A stretch of 64,000 bases of DNA, from contig CAZNAI010000004.1 of the NCBI GenBank assembly GCA_964571235.1, positions 124,001 to 188,000 on the forward strand, given 5' to 3'. The stretch's first letter is position 1, and each line of letters begins with the position of its first letter. This document shows positions 41,760 to 51,900 of the stretch, one piece after another. The stretch comes from JACRAV01 sp964571235. GTDB taxonomy: Bacteria > Zixibacteria > MSB-5A5 > GN15 > FEB-12. Both the position numbers and the translations under genes were made by a program. A model generated the notes under the pieces. The model did not search any database. It saw nothing but the letters and a program-made list of their open reading frames with translations, and was not told the DNA's origin.

Positions 41760-44700
41760 TTACAGCGACAGCACCCACGCGCCCACTGGGCACGGACCGC
41801 AGGAGAAGTAATAGTTAACGAGATACGTCACGTCGGCCTGATTCGGAGCGCCGCCGGAAGCATCTACGTCACCCATGTGCACAAACGGAATCGCGCCCGG
41901 CCCGCCATAGTTGACGTTGTTAGCCAGGTAGACGATGTCGGCGAGATTGATCACGCCGTCGTTGTTCACATCACCGCGGCCGAAGCCGGCAAACTGGTTC
42001 ACGATAGTGGCCAGTTTGGCGATACGACCCGATGAGTTGGTATTCGGGACTTCAGCGTTGAACCCGAAGTAAACAATACCAACGTCATGCGTGCCGCCGG
42101 CTGGGAAATCGTACTCATCAAAGCAGTACAATGAACCGTAGTCGGTGGCGCCGGTATAGTCGTTGGTGTGCTGACCCGTAGGCAAGCTGATGTACTTCCA
42201 CGCCGTGTCCCAATCAGGGACGAACGAGATGGTATTCTGGGCGCAAGAAGTCACGCTCTTCAGCGGCGAATATCCGCATCCGAACGGAACTTTGGCGAAA
42301 CCAGAGACATGTGTCTCACCAGCTCCAGTGCCCGGGGCGCCAGTGCCCCAACCCACTGAATGAGCACCGTCGTAGTACGCGGTGTCACGGGCGGCAAGGT
42401 CATGGTCCATATACGACCAGAGCTTCCATCCGGGGACTGCGTTACCGTTGCGTTCCTTGAACGAGATGCGCGTGAGCGTCATGTAGTTCAAGAGCAATCC
42501 GTCGCCAACGTTCGGAGCCGACAGGACACCGAATGTTTTGGCGTTGCCGCCAAGACCCATAGTGGAGTCGTTGTCAAACGGAGCCGCATGGTTATCCCAA
42601 TCCCAGCCGCCGCCGAGATCGTGGTTCTGGACTGAGTCGATGAACGACTTGCACACGGTTGATCCGGAGATCGGAGTATAGGTGATACCATCTGCAGAGA
42701 TGGCGCCCATAGCAACCGCGGCCTGGATAGCCGGTGTGCAATTGTTATCGCAGTAGTTCGGATCGGCCTGAATGGAAATCCACTCATTGTTCGTTCCGTC
42801 CCACTTGTCAGAATTAAGAGCCTGACGGTGTTCAGACACGCCGTATGCCACGAAGCCTTGATACATGATCTCGTTGTCGACACCATCAATCAAGAAACCA
42901 TCCGTGCCATTGCGGGCCTGTTTCAGCGTATTGTAGACGTGCTGATGGTTGACGCCAGCCGCACCGAAGTGCAGGGTGGTGGTGTCGACCAAGCAACCGC
43001 CGACGAGCGTAAGGAATACTTCCGGACGACGGGCGGTATTGTCAATGTAATAGTCAGGATCGTTGATCACGGTGAACTCGACATAGAACGCGTTCGGGCC
43101 GCGATTCACGAGCGGGCCATTAGCATGGACACGGATACCGGAGGTGTCGCCAGGGCCCGTCACGATGCCACCCATGGCCGGATCGAACACGTCGCCGGCA
43201 TAGGAGCCACCATTTTGGTTGATGAAGGCAGGAATAGCCGCCGCAGAGCGGTTGCCAACTTCACGGGCATCGGCAAAGGTGAAAGTCTCATCGAGCGAGC
43301 CGTTGAAGCGGTCGATCGCGAGAACTTTCTTTCCGTCGCTATTGAAGCCCATGATTGCCTTACCAGCGAGTGCGTCGGCCAACTGATCGGTCGATTCACT
43401 CAAGCGAGAACCGATCGAACGATAACCAGGAGCCGGAGCGGTCGTGCCGTTCGAGGTCGTGCTCGCGGTCAACGAAACAACCAGGTTTCCGCAACCAGTG
43501 TTGGTGTACATGTTCGGGAATTCGACCACCGTGTCAGCGGGGCTACCGAACGGCACAGCCACAGCGGCAGTACCAGCCAGCAGTTCCAGACGAGGACGAT
43601 CGACACCCTTCTTCATGCTGTAGATTCCACCAAAGGCATCGGTGAAGACCAGATGAGCGGCGCCGGTGGCATCTTTGCCAAGTGCGCCCATACCGCCCTG
43701 GTTGTTACCAGCGCCATGGTCGACGCGACGATGATAGATTTCATCGCCATCGTCGGCGTTGAAGCAACTCAGGTACCCTTGCAGGTTGAAGCCATAGAAC
43801 AGATCGGAAACAGCCGGTTCGCAGGTCAGAAGACCTTCGACGATGTATCCAATTTGGCCGGCGGCCTGAGTTGACAGGAAGCTACTGGACGAATAAATCA
43901 GTTGCCCGTCGGTGCGCGAGAAAGCGGTAAGGTTTCCACCGGTCGCAGAGGTTCCACCACCAAACGGCGGCAAACAACCGACGATGACCGTATTTAGGTC
44001 AAGGGTCGGAGTTGTCGTGCGAGCACGTTCGCCAGGGGCAGACGTGATCACCGCACCGGTGGTAGCGTTCAACTGATACAACACGCCGCGGCGGAAGTTT
44101 GGAACGCTGTTGGCAGTTCCGTCAAGTACGCGGGAGTTGGAGAACACGGCGCCGCCGTCATACGACACGCCGCCTTCAAACGTTTCAGCAGTCACTCCGG
44201 TGAAGTACGTGGTTCCAAGTAGCGCGGTGAAATCCCACGCCAGTGTACCATTGGAGGCCTTAATCGCGGTAATCTTTCCATTTCCGGCTGTGTTAAACAG
44301 CGAATAGAAAAGATTGGTACCGTTGGTCGAGCCCGACTTCTGGGAGTTATAGGTCAGTGTATACGGCGAGGCCCAGCCGGCGAAAGAAAGGCCGGTGGTA
44401 CCGTCAATTGCATACACTTTGTTGTTATCGTCAGCGACATAAACGACGTCGCTAATGACAATTAGGTTACCATAACGAGCGGAGCCCATATTACCCAGGT
44501 CGTTGAAATTCCACAGGAGTGCACCCGGGAAAGCCAACGGGAATCCGCCAGTGAGATCAAACGCACTTACGGAACCAGGGTTACCGGCGGTCAACAACAG
44601 CACCGGGTTGCCGCCGATGGTGGCGACAGTCGGGGTGCAACGGATGTTTCCACCGATGATGCTCTGATCATTAAACCAGGTAGCGTCGTCGATTTCGTCG

Positions 44701-46847
44701 ACAATCGCTCCGGTCTGCAGATTGAACACAACATACGAACCAATGGTCGCGGCCGAGAAGGCACAGATCACATAGTTGTTCCAGATGATCGGGCCGTTCA
44801 AGTTAGTTCCGCGGCCGGTCGGACGGATGTGCGACCAGTCTGTAGTGAGATCGCAGAAAGCGTCTTCGAGCGAAATGCCCGAGGCGCCTGTGCGAGCATA
44901 GTCATGTTGGAAAGTCGGCCAGTCGTTTTCGGTCACGCAGATGCGTTCGTTGACCGGAATCGAGCAGAATTCGGCTTCCGCCATGAGATTGTCAAAGTAT
45001 CCAAAGTCGGTGATCGGAATCCATCCGCCCGCAGGGACGTAATTGAGCCACGCGCCACCGTTTTTGGATGTCAGGAAGAAGTCTTCCGTCTCACCATAGA
45101 GAATATCTCCGGGGTTCGGGAAGGATCCTTCGTAACCAATGTAAAAGTCGCCGAGGATCTGAACGCCCCCGGGGATTACCACTTCTGTCCACCCAGGATT
45201 GAAGGTCGGAGTTGTAACCAGTTGGCTATACAACAGGACGCCGGGACCGGACAGCGTTTTTGACCATATCTTCGCTGTCAGACCAACAGTACCAACGCCA
45301 TCGACCTGGAATCTGAGTTTTTCAACCCGATTGACCGGGTTACCTTTAACTAAATGAGCCCACTCGACAATGTTGCTACCTGAAGCCATGCCGTAGTCCC
45401 ACATCTGCGGGGCATCGTATGTCTTCTGGTTCTGGCATACCGAGAATTCGTCTTTGCAAAGGTCGGGACGAATATCAAAGCTACCGTCATAAGCAACCGC
45501 CGCACCAGTATTCCAATCGTGGAAGTTCTGATCGTTGCCAGTCAAACCCCAGCTTGTGTTACCGGGAGCGGTGAACAGGCACGAGGCGCCGCCGTAGGTG
45601 TTGTCGATTCCATAACGGAAGATCGCCGCACCGTCGGCCATGTTACTCGTGGTCGGTTCAACTGTCAAGTGATACGGACCAAGAACGACGGGCATGCTCG
45701 GCACATTGAACGTGATGGTATCACGACGGAGCGGAGCGGCTGAACCGTTGTTATTGGTTGTCGGATAGACGTTCGCCAATCCAGCCGGGACGGAGCCGAT
45801 GACGGTTCCACCGATTGAATTGTCGACCGATCCGGAGGAGTCAGCCCACAGTTTCAGGACGTAACCGTTGGTGCTGGTCGGGCCGTAGAACGACTGACCA
45901 GGGAAACCAAAGGCGGTTTCGTCGACAACAAGGGCACGGACCGACTTAAGGGTTTCCGGTCCGGCGGCCACGAAACGCTGGCCGATACCGATACCGGTCG
46001 AGCCATCGAGGTAGCCGTTGTCAGGCATCCAGACGCCATACATACCGCGAGGGTCGATGACGGTTCTATAGCACTGACTGTAGAACTGACATTCTCTGGC
46101 GGCTATGCGCATGTCATAATCATACGTGAAGCCGAGGCCAGTCGGCAGATACCAGGTACCGAGGTACTGGTACCGGCCACGTCCGGTCACTTCGTTCGCC
46201 GGACCTCTGTTGAAGCCGAAAGCGACGGTATCGGTCACGACGCCGGTGCAACCGACGCTCAACCAATACACGCCCGGGCTCGCAAGAGTCTGCGGAGCAG
46301 TGAACGGATAATAGAAGTTACCAACTCCGAAGAAAGCGGATGTCAGGGTTTCGGTGTAGAGCACCGGGCCCGGATTTCCGAGGTTGTCGGAGTGTACCGA
46401 GATGGTAAGCGAGGGCGTACCAATCTTCGAGTAAATACGAACCGCGGCGCCGCTGATGGTCACGCTATGTCCGGCTTGGACATCATATGACATCGCGAGG
46501 CGATCGCCGTCCGTTCCCGCGATACCGTACGCATTGTACAGACCCGGGATGTGAACGTAGTCGACAAACTGAGGGCAGGGATTGCTCAGCGTATCCGGCG
46601 CCCACGACGTGGCATTATCCGACACCGTTAACGGCGCGGGGAATGCACGGTGTGCTCCCGGGGCGAGCTTTTGGTTCCACGGATACACACCGCCGCCACG
46701 GCTGGCTCCCGGATTGAGATTCAGCTCCGGCTTCGGGTGTAATGCGGACTTCGGCTGCCTACCCAGTTGATCGGTAGAAAATGCTGTATTCGCAAAGGTC
46801 AAGAACAGACCCAAAACGAATACTGCTACTAATAGGCGTTTCAACAT
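41760..46847 (-). CDS. Giant secreted PQQ-propeller protein with C-terminal dockerin
   Basis: AAGGAGG precedes the ATG. The 1,695-residue protein has a signal peptide (about 1-25), two lectin-like beta-sandwich modules in the first ~600 residues (for example TLTISVHSDNLGNPGPVLYT near 150 and VGLTAKIWSKTLSGPG near 525), then a PQQ-like propeller (about 640-1,130) opening with the signature NDWPTFQHDYARTGAS and blades such as VYAIDGTTGLSFAGWA and ITAIKASNGTLAWDFT. A further region (about 1,140-1,600) is not recognised. The tail (about 1,620-1,695) is a dockerin with GDVNNDGVINLADIVYLANN and GDVDASGGAPNQADVTYLVN. It is a typical large surface or sensing protein and has no visible catalytic site. 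Confidence 0.82.
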   Translation of the reverse strand: MLKRLLVAVFVLGLFLTFANTAFSTDQLGRQPKSALHPKPELNLNPGASRGGGVYPWNQKLAPGAHRAFPAPLTVSDNATSWAPDTLSNPCPQFVDYVHIPGLYNAYGIAGTDGDRLAMSYDVQAGHSVTISGAAVRIYSKIGTPSLTISVHSDNLGNPGPVLYTETLTSAFFGVGNFYYPFTAPQTLASPGVYWLSVGCTGVVTDTVAFGFNRGPANEVTGRGRYQYLGTWYLPTGLGFTYDYDMRIAARECQFYSQCYRTVIDPRGMYGVWMPDNGYLDGSTGIGIGQRFVAAGPETLKSVRALVVDETAFGFPGQSFYGPTSTNGYVLKLWADSSGSVDNSIGGTVIGSVPAGLANVYPTTNNNGSAAPLRRDTITFNVPSMPVVLGPYHLTVEPTTSNMADGAAIFRYGIDNTYGGASCLFTAPGNTSWGLTGNDQNFHDWNTGAAVAYDGSFDIRPDLCKDEFSVCQNQKTYDAPQMWDYGMASGSNIVEWAHLVKGNPVNRVEKLRFQVDGVGTVGLTAKIWSKTLSGPGVLLYSQLVTTPTFNPGWTEVVIPGGVQILGDFYIGYEGSFPNPGDILYGETEDFFLTSKNGGAWLNYVPAGGWIPITDFGYFDNLMAEAEFCSIPVNERICVTENDWPTFQHDYARTGASGISLEDAFCDLTTDWSHIRPTGRGTNLNGPIIWNNYVICAFSAATIGSYVVFNLQTGAIVDEIDDATWFNDQSIIGGNIRCTPTVATIGGNPVLLLTAGNPGSVSAFDLTGGFPLAFPGALLWNFNDLGNMGSARYGNLIVISDVVYVADDNNKVYAIDGTTGLSFAGWASPYTLTYNSQKSGSTNGTNLFYSLFNTAGNGKITAIKASNGTLAWDFTALLGTTYFTGVTAETFEGGVSYDGGAVFSNSRVLDGTANSVPNFRRGVLYQLNATTGAVITSAPGERARTTTPTLDLNTVIVGCLPPFGGGTSATGGNLTAFSRTDGQLIYSSSSFLSTQAAGQIGYIVEGLLTCEPAVSDLFYGFNLQGYLSCFNADDGDEIYHRRVDHGAGNNQGGMGALGKDATGAAHLVFTDAFGGIYSMKKGVDRPRLELLAGTAAVAVPFGSPADTVVEFPNMYTNTGCGNLVVSLTASTTSNGTTAPAPGYRSIGSRLSESTDQLADALAGKAIMGFNSDGKKVLAIDRFNGSLDETFTFADAREVGNRSAAAIPAFINQNGGSYAGDVFDPAMGGIVTGPGDTSGIRVHANGPLVNRGPNAFYVEFTVINDPDYYIDNTARRPEVFLTLVGGCLVDTTTLHFGAAGVNHQHVYNTLKQARNGTDGFLIDGVDNEIMYQGFVAYGVSEHRQALNSDKWDGTNNEWISIQADPNYCDNNCTPAIQAAVAMGAISADGITYTPISGSTVCKSFIDSVQNHDLGGGWDWDNHAAPFDNDSTMGLGGNAKTFGVLSAPNVGDGLLLNYMTLTRISFKERNGNAVPGWKLWSYMDHDLAARDTAYYDGAHSVGWGTGAPGTGAGETHVSGFAKVPFGCGYSPLKSVTSCAQNTISFVPDWDTAWKYISLPTGQHTNDYTGATDYGSLYCFDEYDFPAGGTHDVGIVYFGFNAEVPNTNSSGRIAKLATIVNQFAGFGRGDVNNDGVINLADIVYLANNVNYGGPGAIPFVHMGDVDASGGAPNQADVTYLVNYYFSCGPCPVGAWVLSL

Positions 46848-47501
46848 TTAAATCCTCCTTAAACAAGGAAAGTCATGCACGTATATCTTAGAGCGGATAA
46901 AACACCGGTCTTGACGATATGATCGGCAAACCGTTGGTGCTCCATCACTGACCCGCAAATCATGTCTAGGGAAGCGCGGGTCTTGTTCTCTGTTCAATAC
47001 ATCCATCGTCATTCCTGATTTTGGAGTTGGAGTTCATTTCCAACCAATGGAACTCCAGATTTGTTTTTTTAGCGTTAAAGACAATGAGCTTCTGGACTCT
47101 AATCCTGGGGTCCGTCGAATTGCTCACCTCCGAATTTCACCGCGTGAGAAGTATGGCGGCTCTTGTGCGTTGTGGGTTTAGTAGAGGTGGAATGAATGGG
47201 ACGTGAACGAAAGATCGTGACGGTGAGTTACTGCCCATGTGCAGAACACTTCAAGAGGTTCCGACACACCGTAACACACGATGAACCGAAGGGTTCGTTT
47301 CGTTAGCGATCGATGGTTCTAGTAACGGAGTTGGCTTTGCTTAAATCCTGTTTGGCTCTCGGATTCTCGCTGGCCATTTACATGCGCTCGAACAACAAAG
47401 TACGTCAGAGTTGAAAATTGTCAATACACAAACTTCGCGTAATCGGAACTTTTTTCTGTCGTGGAAGCATACGAGCACAGATTTGTTGTCTGTGATGATT
47501 G

Positions 47502-47529
47502 GGGAGCATGCATGTTGAATGCGATGCTC
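47502..47529. repeat. Hairpin element, copy 1 (GGAGCAT stem)
   Basis: GGAGCAT and ATGCTCC pair across a 14-base interval containing TTGAAT. A second hairpin with the related stem GGGGAGCAC and also TTGAAT in its loop lies at 47763-47794. Confidence 0.45.
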
Positions 47530-47762
47530 CGAATTCGGTGTCGGTGCTCCGAAGAAATGTATGGAGCAAGGTCGGCGCGCTCACGACATGCACGGAAGTT
47601 ATCCGGCCTCGTGAGTAGCGGCGGTTTTTGGCCGCGACTGTTTTTTTGGCGACCGACTTGACGAGTTCGTACTTCTGTGCAAGCGCCACTTTCGCAAAAT
47701 CGCCGGGCCGTCTGCGTGATAGACAGGCGGTCCGGTGGCATCGTAACTCGTTGGTTTTGAGA

Positions 47763-47794
47763 GGGGAGCACAGTTGAATTTGGGCGTGCTCCCC
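47763..47794. repeat. Hairpin element, copy 2 (GGGGAGCAC stem)
   Basis: A perfect 9-bp stem, GGGGAGCAC and GTGCTCCCC, encloses a loop with TTGAATTT. It appears to be a diverged relative of the 47502-47529 hairpin. Confidence 0.5.
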
Positions 47795-47845
47795 CTATGG
47801 AAATGGCACTTTGGGTGGGAGCACGTGGGACGGTTGAGGCGAGGA

Positions 47846-47937
47846 GAAGATGGTTCCCAGCTTTCGCTGGGATGACAATGAGGGCTGGGATGACAATGAG
47901 GGCTGGGATAACAATGGCAACTGGGATGACACCCAAA
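47846..47937 (+). repeat. REP-like hairpin followed by an 18-bp tandem repeat
   Basis: The hairpin TCCCAGC-tttc-GCTGGGA at 47855-47872 is followed by TGACAAT. The unit GCTGGGATGACAATGAGG then recurs with an 18-bp period (starts near 47866, 47884, 47902 and 47920), about four imperfect copies. A related hairpin with the same TGACAAT tail lies at 60718-60742. Confidence 0.65.
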
Positions 47938-48107
47938 CATGGCAGGCGGGGACGCCCGCCATGCACAGAAATGACACCCAACGGATAAATAGGGAGCCTT
48001 GTCGCGGGCACCGTCTACAGCCGAACTCGTTTTGGGATGTGCAAATAAATTGTGGCAGTGTATCATGTCGGCAAATGCGAAACGCGAAAGTTTACGGGGG
48101 CTGAGAA

Positions 48108-48767
48108 GTGGGTCGGTCGCGATCACGCAGAAACAAGCGGCTGGTCATACCGGTCGTGATAGCGCTTGCAACACTATTTGTTTCGTATCGATTTGTCGAA
48201 CAGGTTGGACGCGACAAACCGATCGGTGATCGATTCGGCGTGGTAAGTGTGTACGACGGCGACACCGCGGAACTTCAGGGAGGCGATAAACTACGGTTGT
48301 TGGGGATCGATACACCGGAGGCAGGCGAACCGTATCACGACGAGGCCAAGCAGATGCTCGCGCGGTTGGCCGTATCGCAATCATGCCGAATCGAATACGG
48401 CGGCAAGCGGCGCGACAAGTACGGTCGGTTGTTGGGGTACTTATATGTCGATACCTGTTTTGTGAATCGCGCGATTGTCGCGTCGGGGTTGGCGTATGTG
48501 TATCTGTTCGACGACTCTGATCTGAAACAACGGGAAATATCTGAGTTGATCTCAGCGCAGAGATCAGCGATTGAAGGCAAGCGCGGATTGTGGGGACTTC
48601 CGCGCGAACGCGAGACGTATTATGTCAATACGGTCGGATCGTTCCGACTGCACCGGCCGAGCTGTCCGTCAATTGGTCCGCTACGTGATGGTCGAAGTCA
48701 CAAGTACGCAACTCGCGAGGAAGGGATGCTTGAGGGGTTGTCGCCGTGTCGGACGTGTAAGCCGTAG
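48108..48767 (+). CDS. Staphylococcal-nuclease-like (thermonuclease) protein
   Basis: The GTG start has GGGG shortly before it. The 219-residue product has an N-terminal membrane anchor (about residues 11-28) and an SNase domain (about 40-165): VVSVYDGDTAEL, RLLGIDTPEAGEPYHDEAK and DKYGRLLGYLYVD supply the catalytic Arg, Glu and Arg and the calcium-binding Asp residues. The family cuts DNA and RNA outside the cytoplasm. The last ~50 residues (FRLHRPSCPSI and EGMLEGLSPCRTCKP) form a small Cys-containing module like the Ada-type metal-binding repeat. It stands alone after the repeat-rich region. Confidence 0.88.
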   Translation: MGRSRSRRNKRLVIPVVIALATLFVSYRFVEQVGRDKPIGDRFGVVSVYDGDTAELQGGDKLRLLGIDTPEAGEPYHDEAKQMLARLAVSQSCRIEYGGKRRDKYGRLLGYLYVDTCFVNRAIVASGLAYVYLFDDSDLKQREISELISAQRSAIEGKRGLWGLPRERETYYVNTVGSFRLHRPSCPSIGPLRDGRSHKYATREEGMLEGLSPCRTCKP

Positions 48768-48895
48768 CGCGTGCGTGGTAGCGCGGAGTGGAGAAGAGAC
48801 TGCTGAGGTCGCGCCGAGGACGTCATTCCTCGCAACGACGAAGTAACGTACCGGTGAAGTAACAGGTTGGCAGGCAGGAAGCGCTTGCCACCCAC

Positions 48896-48923
48896 AAAAA
48901 AACCCGCCGACAGTGGCGGGTTT
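48896..48923 (-). terminator. Rho-independent terminator of the SBBP/dockerin gene
   Basis: AACCCGCC and GGCGGGTT pair across 6 bases and are followed on the minus strand by TTTTTTT. It lies 23 bases beyond the stop codon of the 1,386-residue gene. Confidence 0.85.
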
Positions 48924-48945
48924 CAAAGATTCTGAGTTTGCCAAA

Positions 48946-51900
48946 TCAGAAACAACTGGGAGGGGGGCCGGTGAGATACAGAAACGCGATGAGATGAGAC
49001 AGATCAGCAATGTCAACACCGCCGTCAAGGGAGCCGTCGACGTTTGATGCAAACCGACAGCCCAGCGGCGAGAACGAGATGTAGAGGTAATCGATGAGGC
49101 GGGAGAGGTCGGCTATATCAATCGAGCCGTCGAATGATCCGTCAATGTTGCCGCATTTGCAGGCGGTACCGGAGACATAGATCGCCGCCGAGAGCTTTCT
49201 GCTCAATATTCCCAATGGGCCGGTACCAGTGACCGAGATATTGTAGCGGACCAGGCCGGAATCGGCCGAGACGATCTTTTTGCCGTAGACACCGTCGGCA
49301 TTGGCGCTGTCGCCACTGGTGCCGTTGTCCAGCAGACTGAAACTTGAACCAAACGTGCTGTCGTTGTAGATAGGTGTGGCGCTGACAGAAAGTCCGGTTA
49401 TTGGTGTACCGCCAGAGCGAGCGGTAACCAACAGCCGGAGGGTATCACCAGTGAGTGGATACACTAAATTTTGAATTCGATTAATCTTAACACTGTTTTC
49501 AATGGATTGCACAATCGAGATCTTTACAGCCGACGAAGCGCCTGAAGTATTCACCGTCCATTGCCAGGTTCCGGAGGCGGCGCTCTGGATATACAGTCCG
49601 CGGATACCGAGAGAATCGGTCACGAAAATCACTGAAGAATCAGGTAGTGTGCTGGTCGAGTCAAAGACAACGGAACCCGGCGAGGTGATAGAGAACTTTG
49701 CGTTGGCGTCTGATGCCAACAACATGATTGTCATGCTTGAGTTGGATTCGACGGGGAAATTTCCCGTGGCGGTCGCCCCGGCCGAGACGGTGGAGTCGAA
49801 CTGGAAACCAATTTGGGGTTGTACCGGCGAAATATCGCCTCCGGGCGCCGGCGCGGTTCCTTGAAGGATTGGGCGGACAAGAGAAGTGTAGACGGTATTG
49901 CTCGTCGGCAGACTGGCATAGCAAACACCCGCATCATACGACTTGTTGTACCGATCAACATACAGATCTTTTTGGCCCGTGGCGCTGGATGCCGGAATCG
50001 AGCCATCGTTCGCGCACTCCAAAAAGCGCGAGGCCAGTAGCTTCCAGCCACCACACCCCGGCAGAATAGTGCCCGAGGATGAACAGCCGGTTGATCCGTA
50101 GATGGAGTAGTAATTCACACCTGAGATGTCGGCGTAGTAGCTGTTAAATACAAGCATGCGGCGGGTGTGCTGTTCAGCTGTGGCAGGCCCGGTACATTGG
50201 TTGAGCTTTGTTTTATCACCCAAAAGTCCCAGCCCATCATTTGGGGTGCCCAGCATGATCACATTTCGGGCTGTCACCGGAGTCCACGAATCCATGTCGC
50301 TTTTTCCGAGATACCTTCGAACGATCAGGCCGCCCATGCCGTGGCCGATGAAGTCGTAGCCGCGGACGCGGGTCTTGATATTTGCCGGTAAGGCGTTGAA
50401 CTTGGTGCTGACCGCTGTAGCAAGTTTGAGGGCGTTTCCTTCGAACAACCAGCGGGCGGATGTCGTGTAATTTGCCTCAGAAGCCGCTCCACAGGGGTCA
50501 AGCGCGACCCGCCAAATATAGGCGAAGCCGTCGGAGGCGAGCGAGGTTTTCATCGTATTCCAAACCAGAGAATCCGACGCCATCCCGTGTACCATGACGA
50601 TCGGGTAGACCGGATTCCAAACTTCATAAGAAATATCGACAACCTGCGGGGAATTGTCGGCGTTTGGACTTGAGACAGAGACATGCCCGGTGTGCACGCC
50701 GGGAGATAGCCCGGTTGTGTTCATTGTCACCGTGATTGTTCTGAAATCGGTCTGGCCGGAGTCGTGACTGACATTGATCCACGACTGATCCGGAACACAG
50801 TACCACTTGAGGGTCGACGAGCCGGCTTGAGAGTTACTAATAGTAAACGTCTTGCCGGCGGGCGTGGCGGTATTGAATTCGGCATCGAATGTGAGTGCGG
50901 TGGGAGACAACGCAATATGGGGCTGAACACCGGCGTCCGAGATTTTTGCGAAAGCCACATCTACGCCGCCATTGGCGGTGGAGTCCATAGCCGCGGCGAG
51001 CGGGAAGCCTGTCGATACAGTGAATCCGGCCACGATCACGTTGCCGGTAACATCACAGGTGACTCCGAGGGCTTCGTCGTCATCAGATCCGCCGAGGAAA
51101 GTGCTGAATGCAAGCTGATTGCCTGCGGAATTGAACTTGGTGATGAACATGTCTTCAAGGCCCGTGTAGAGCGGTCGCACAGCATCCTTGGTAGGGAAAG
51201 TCGAGGAATTAGTGAAGCCAACCACGACGGCCTCGTCGAGTGGGTCGACAGTTATTGCCAGTCCCTGTTCGGCGCCGCTGGCGCCAAGATAAGTGCTGTA
51301 GCTTAAGGTAGAGCCGGATGCGGCGATTTTGGTGACGAAGGCGTCAAAGACAGCGGCGAAAGAGTTGTCGTAGGCGTTAATGGTCGGATACAAATTGGAC
51401 GTAGTCAGCCCGGTGATATACATGTTGTTGGAGCCGTCGAGCGCAATTGAGGTCGCCCATTCGGTGCCGGTGCCGCCAAGAAAAGTGGAATAGACCAAAG
51501 AGCCACCGTTGGCGGAAAGCTTGCTAACAAAAACGTCGTAGTCAAAATTGTGACTCGGATCGTATGCCGACGCCATCGGGAAGTCTGGCGAGGTCGTGTA
51601 TCCTGTTACGTAGGCGATATTGCTGTTATCAACGGCAATACCAAGTGCGCCCTCGGAGGAGTTGCCGCCGAGATAGGTGCCGTATTCGAGCGAAGACCCG
51701 TTTGCCGAAAGTCGAGCGATGTAGGCATCAAAGCCTGAGTTCTTGATGCCGTCGTATCCGGAAGGGGTTGGAATATCGGACGAGTTAGTTTCGCCGGCAA
51801 TGTACGCCCTTTCTGAGGCATCGATGGCGACATCGTATCCGCGGTCATCACTACTGCCGCCCAGGTAGGTGCTATAAAGGAGAGAATTGCCGGCGGAAGA

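Larger units (their letters stand above)
46848..48107. other. 1.26-kb region without a convincing gene, rich in short repeats
   Basis: Open frames here (for example on the minus strand 47421-48011) are composed of low-complexity repeats and look like shadows. The left half (46848-47480) holds nothing recognised beyond the dockerin gene leader. The right half holds two related hairpins (47502-47529, 47763-47794), a REP-like hairpin with an 18-bp tandem repeat (47846-47937) and simple inverted repeats. It looks like a landing zone for small mobile sequences. Confidence 0.55.

Noticed and set aside
42828..43874. Plus-strand 348-codon frame inside the giant propeller gene
   Set aside because: The propeller/dockerin frame is continuous through it with recognisable blades; the opposite frame has no recognisable content.
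46924..46945. Minus-strand GGAGCACCAACGGTTTGCC as a sigma-54 promoter of the giant dockerin gene
   Set aside because: The interval between GG and GC is 14 rather than 10 bases.
47866..47937. Possible CRISPR array
   Set aside because: The units are contiguous 18-mers without spacers and no cas genes are near.
47421..48011. Minus-strand 196-codon frame in the repeat-rich gap
   Set aside because: Much of it translates the 18-bp tandem repeat (SLSSQPSLSSQ type strings) and hairpins; no ribosome site or homologous pattern.
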